This document shows positions 62,035 through 64,000 of a DNA stretch of 64,000 nucleotides, in pieces; position 1 is the stretch's first letter, and each line of letters starts with the position of its first letter. Where the stretch lies: contig NZ_JALIFP010000015.1 in assembly GCF_022867885.1 (NCBI RefSeq), positions 26,948-90,947 on the forward strand. The letters are read 5' to 3'. Source of the DNA: Lederbergia sp. NSJ-179. Its GTDB lineage: Bacteria > Bacillota > Bacilli > Bacillales > Bacillaceae_C. The notes beneath the pieces are model-generated. The model was not told the origin of the DNA, did not search any database, and saw only the letters and a list, made by a program, of their open reading frames with translations. The translations under genes and the position numbers were made by a program.

Positions 62035-62215
62035 CTATCATATTAAGCAAATTACAGTTTTCCTTATGAACCCAGTGACATCAATGGTTACAGGGTTTTT
62101 CTATTTCGCTACCTTCTTGATTTTTTCTCATTTCTATATCCCTATCATATTAAACAAATTACAGTTTTTCTCACAAAACCATATATATCAAGGGTTCCAG
62201 CGTTTGTTGAAATCG
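62035..62215. repeat. Two ~107-bp tandem repeats near attR
   Basis: CTATCATATTAA-R-CAAATTACAG starts at 62035 and at 62142, and the similarity continues through a GGTT-N-CAG-N-GTTT block at the end of each unit. A 91-codon open frame across it has no ribosome site and is not called. Confidence 0.55.
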
Positions 62216-62340
62216 AACAATCTGTTGTTTTTTAACTTTTGGTCATCTCAAACACATGGAGAAAATATTAGACCACTAAACCGCTACTGAGAATATCTTG
62301 TTTGAGTACTTGAATCATCACAAAAATATAGAAAAAACTA

Positions 62341-62407
62341 AAACCACTTTACTTTTCCCTGCGACCACTATATAATTAATATTGTCAATTGAATAAGAAA
62401 GTGGTTT
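62341..62407. promoter_or_regulatory. Possible integrase arm sites at the right end
   Basis: AAACCACTTT (62341-62350) and its complement within GAATAAGAAAGTGGTTT (62391-62407) are present. The same motif, AAACCACTTTCTTATT, occurs at the left end (48691-48706) in inverted orientation. Confidence 0.5.
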
Positions 62408-62423
62408 ACATACGTTGAACCCT

Positions 62424-62471
62424 TATATTTTTTGATTCTGTAGCTCAGCTGGGAGAGCGCTACCTTGACAG
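62424..62471 (+). repeat. attR: 48-bp core
   Basis: Right copy of the 48-bp core, identical to 48547-48594; here it joins the native 3' half of the tRNA and so rebuilds a whole gene. Confidence 0.9.
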
Positions 62472-62506
62472 GGTAGAGGTCGCTGGTTCGAGACCAGTCA
62501 GAATCA
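62434..62506 (+). tRNA. tRNA-Val (anticodon GAC)
   Basis: The 73-base gene folds as a standard cloverleaf. The acceptor is GATTCTG/CAGAATC. The D arm is GCTC/GAGC. The anticodon stem CTACC/GGTAG encloses the loop TTGACAG (anticodon GAC). The T arm is CTGG-TTCGAGA-CCAG. The CCA end is not encoded. The first 38 bases come from the element core. Its promoter must now lie in the element's right end; none was obvious. Confidence 0.95.
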
Positions 62507-62513
62507 TCATAAG

Positions 62514-62562
62514 GAAGATCCTTGATGCTAACAATTTTTTAGCTGTCAAGGATCTTTTATTG
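62514..62562 (+). terminator. Terminator after tRNA-Val
   Basis: AAGATCCTTGA and TCAAGGATCTT form an 11-bp stem followed by TTATT. Confidence 0.8.
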
Positions 62563-62630
62563 CTAAGGAATGTCTCTTTTTTTATGGTTAAAAGTATCTA
62601 TATTTTTTTTGAAGGAAAGGTGTTTATAAT

Positions 62631-63848
62631 TTGAAACGTTTCGAAAAAAGTTCAAGAGTGAAATTAGCTTTATTGCTTGGTTCACTGGCAGCCTTAGGGC
62701 CACTCACCATCGATATGTATTTACCTTCATTTCCAACCATCGTAAATGACTTTCACACAAATGCTTCGCTTGTGCAGTTTAGCTTAACTGCTTGTTTACT
62801 AGGACTAGGATTAGGTCAGGTTATTGTTGGTCCAATGAGTGATGTACAAGGAAGAAGAAAACCATTATTACTCTTTCTATTTTTGTATTTTGTTGCTTCC
62901 ATTTTCTGCGCATTTGCACCAACTATTTCGGTATTTATTTTGGCACGCTTTACCCAAGGTTTTGCGGCTGCAGGCGGTATTGTGATTTCACGTGCGATCG
63001 TCCGCGATCTGTATCATGGTCGGGAATTAACAAAATTTTTCGCTTTGCTAATGCTGATTAATAATTTAGCACCCATTCTGGCTCCAGTCGCTGGCAGCAG
63101 TATTTTAATGTTCACAAATTGGACTGGAGTATTTCTTGTCCTTGGATTGGTCGGGATTCTCCTTGTTACGTTTGTTTTATTAAAATTAAATGAGACTTTA
63201 CCTGAGGAAAATAGGGTCCCGAGTAATGTGGGGCAAACCTTTAAAAATTTTCTCTCTCTTATAATGGATCGCAAGTTTTTAGGCTTTGCGCTTACACAAG
63301 GATTTATTACGGCTGGCATTTTCGCCTATGTTTCTGGAACACCTTTTGTGTATCAAAATATTTATGGAGCCTCCCCACAATTATTCAGTGTCTTATTTGC
63401 GATGAATGGCATTGGCATTATGATCGGGACACAGGTAGTGGGACGTTTTGCTGATAAGATATCGGAAACACGCTTTTTAAAAATTGGTTTATCGATGGCG
63501 TTGCTTGCAAGTAGCGCATTACTTTTAGCTGTATTTTTTAAGGGACCCCTTGTCACAATTGTGATTCCGATTTTCTTTTTCGTTTCATCCATTGGGATTA
63601 TTTCAACGTCCTCCTTCTCACTGGCTATGGAGACACAGGGACATATTGCCGGCAGTGCAGCGGCTTTACTAGGATTACTTCCATTTGTTCTCGGTTCCGT
63701 TTCCGCTCCCCTTGTTGGAATTGCAGGAGAATATTCAGCTCGACCCATGGGCATCGTTATTTTTTCCGCCGCTTTTCTTGCCTCCCTTTCCTTTTATGGA
63801 TTAGCAAGCAAAGCTCCAGCCCGTGTTAAGAACAAATACGCATCCTAG
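62631..63848 (+). CDS. Bcr/CflA-type MFS multidrug exporter
   Basis: The 405-residue protein has twelve membrane segments. TM1 contains the family motif LGPLTIDMYLPSFP. Motif A is GPMSDVQGRRKPLL between TM2 and TM3, and motif C lies near LINNLAPILAPVAGS. Proteins of this group export chloramphenicol, bicyclomycin and similar small molecules by proton antiport. The start is TTG at 62631, after GGAAAGGTG. It is host sequence to the right of the element. Confidence 0.88.
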   Translation: MKRFEKSSRVKLALLLGSLAALGPLTIDMYLPSFPTIVNDFHTNASLVQFSLTACLLGLGLGQVIVGPMSDVQGRRKPLLLFLFLYFVASIFCAFAPTISVFILARFTQGFAAAGGIVISRAIVRDLYHGRELTKFFALLMLINNLAPILAPVAGSSILMFTNWTGVFLVLGLVGILLVTFVLLKLNETLPEENRVPSNVGQTFKNFLSLIMDRKFLGFALTQGFITAGIFAYVSGTPFVYQNIYGASPQLFSVLFAMNGIGIMIGTQVVGRFADKISETRFLKIGLSMALLASSALLLAVFFKGPLVTIVIPIFFFVSSIGIISTSSFSLAMETQGHIAGSAAALLGLLPFVLGSVSAPLVGIAGEYSARPMGIVIFSAAFLASLSFYGLASKAPARVKNKYAS

Positions 63849-63852
63849 ATCA

Positions 63853-63886
63853 ACAAAAGACGACATTGAGGTCGTCTTTTGTTTTA
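63853..63886 (+). terminator. Terminator after MFS gene
   Basis: ACAAAAGACGAC and GTCGTCTTTTGT form a 12-bp stem followed by TTTTA. The intron below begins two bases later. Confidence 0.9.
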
Positions 63887-63887
63887 G

Positions 63888-64000
63888 GTGCGCCCGGCAT
63901 GGGCTATAACTTGGTGGTGAAAGTCCACTACAGGCTTGGCAGTAGGAACTGTTAGCCAAAGGCAAGGGTGTCCATCGTGAGGTGTGAATCTGAAGGAAGC
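63888..64000 (+). ncRNA. Group IIC intron, 5' end
   Basis: The sequence from GTGCGCCCGGCATGGGC through GTTAGCC and GGCAAGGGTGTCC to GAATCTGAAGGAAGC closely follows domain I of bacterial class C group II introns such as that of Oceanobacillus iheyensis. The 5' GTGCG end is correct. The ribozyme core, the reverse-transcriptase gene and the 3' end lie outside the window. Insertion immediately downstream of an intrinsic terminator is the hallmark target of class C introns. Confidence 0.85.

Larger units (their letters stand above)
48547..62471. mobile_element. 13.9-kb integrated phage-like satellite element
   Basis: The element lies between 48-bp direct repeats in tRNA-Val(GAC); unit size 13,877 bp. 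The integrase is rightward at the left end. All other genes run leftward: connectors, scaffold, capsid, two small unknowns, replication initiator, terminase small and large subunits, portal, lipoprotein, coiled-coil protein, holin and two more. Head and packaging genes look complete and intact, yet no tail tube, tape measure, baseplate, fibre, endolysin or classical repressor is present. This fits a capsid-forming phage satellite that borrows tails, or a small unusual phage. Confidence 0.8.

Noticed and set aside
62015..62290. 91-codon hydrophobic plus-strand ORF near attR
   Set aside because: It spans a tandem DNA repeat, has no ribosome site and opposes all neighbouring transcription in the element.
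48547..62471. Ordinary degraded prophage
   Set aside because: Clean att sites, intact open frames and complete head/packaging genes argue against random decay, though hidden tail genes cannot be excluded.

Overview
The window is low-GC Firmicute DNA, almost certainly Bacillaceae. The left third follows the Bacillus subtilis ykr-yku-pts chromosome segment: ccpC, ykuL, ykuJ, ykyB, a cheV-like gene, ykwC, ptsHI, ykvS, ykvI, clpE, a Spo0E-type phosphatase gene, ykrP and ktrD. Strong GGAGG ribosome binding sites, U-tract terminators, three CtsR boxes before clpE and a comQXPA locus support this. Species cannot be fixed from the sequence alone.

Regions. 1-18 kb is core housekeeping and regulation. 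It is interrupted by a ptsI cut to its N-terminal fifth beside a tandem pair of dispersed hairpin repeats. 17.8-24.2 kb holds prfC, a 52-bp GC-rich tandem repeat array, an M42 aminopeptidase, an AEC permease, a benzil-reductase-like SDR and a MITE-like element. 24.3-31.5 kb holds two ABC transporter systems of the bacteriocin export/immunity kind. The first sits below a frameshifted secreted-peptide gene. The second sits below an intact secreted-peptide gene. 31.9-36.2 kb is comQXPA, with comQ interrupted by one in-frame TAA. ComA-box-like dyads lie before comQ, before the intact peptide gene and perhaps before the neighbouring phosphonate-type ABC operon, so much of 27.7-39 kb may be one quorum-controlled region. 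36.8-41.9 kb is a phnCEE / phnD / cytoplasmic 5'-nucleotidase phosphorus-scavenging cluster. 43.1-47.6 kb is a flavin cluster (FAD-synthetase-like, flavin reductase, fumarate-reductase-like flavoprotein, divergent LysR) with an Fnr-type box inside it.

48.55-62.43 kb is an integrated element of about 13.9 kb, bounded by a 48-bp direct repeat covering the 5' half of a tRNA-Val(GAC) gene. It encodes a tyrosine integrase, replication initiator, terminase small and large subunits, SPP1-type portal, SU10/DUF5309-type capsid, scaffold-like and connector-like proteins, a holin and a lipoprotein. It has no recognisable tail, endolysin or repressor gene. This is the best candidate for an undescribed system: a capsid-forming, tail-less phage satellite or an unusually small prophage. 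The host tRNA promoter now reads through a half-tRNA into the integrase.

After the rebuilt tRNA come a Bcr/CflA-type MFS exporter and, immediately past its terminator, the 5' end of a group IIC intron that continues beyond the window.
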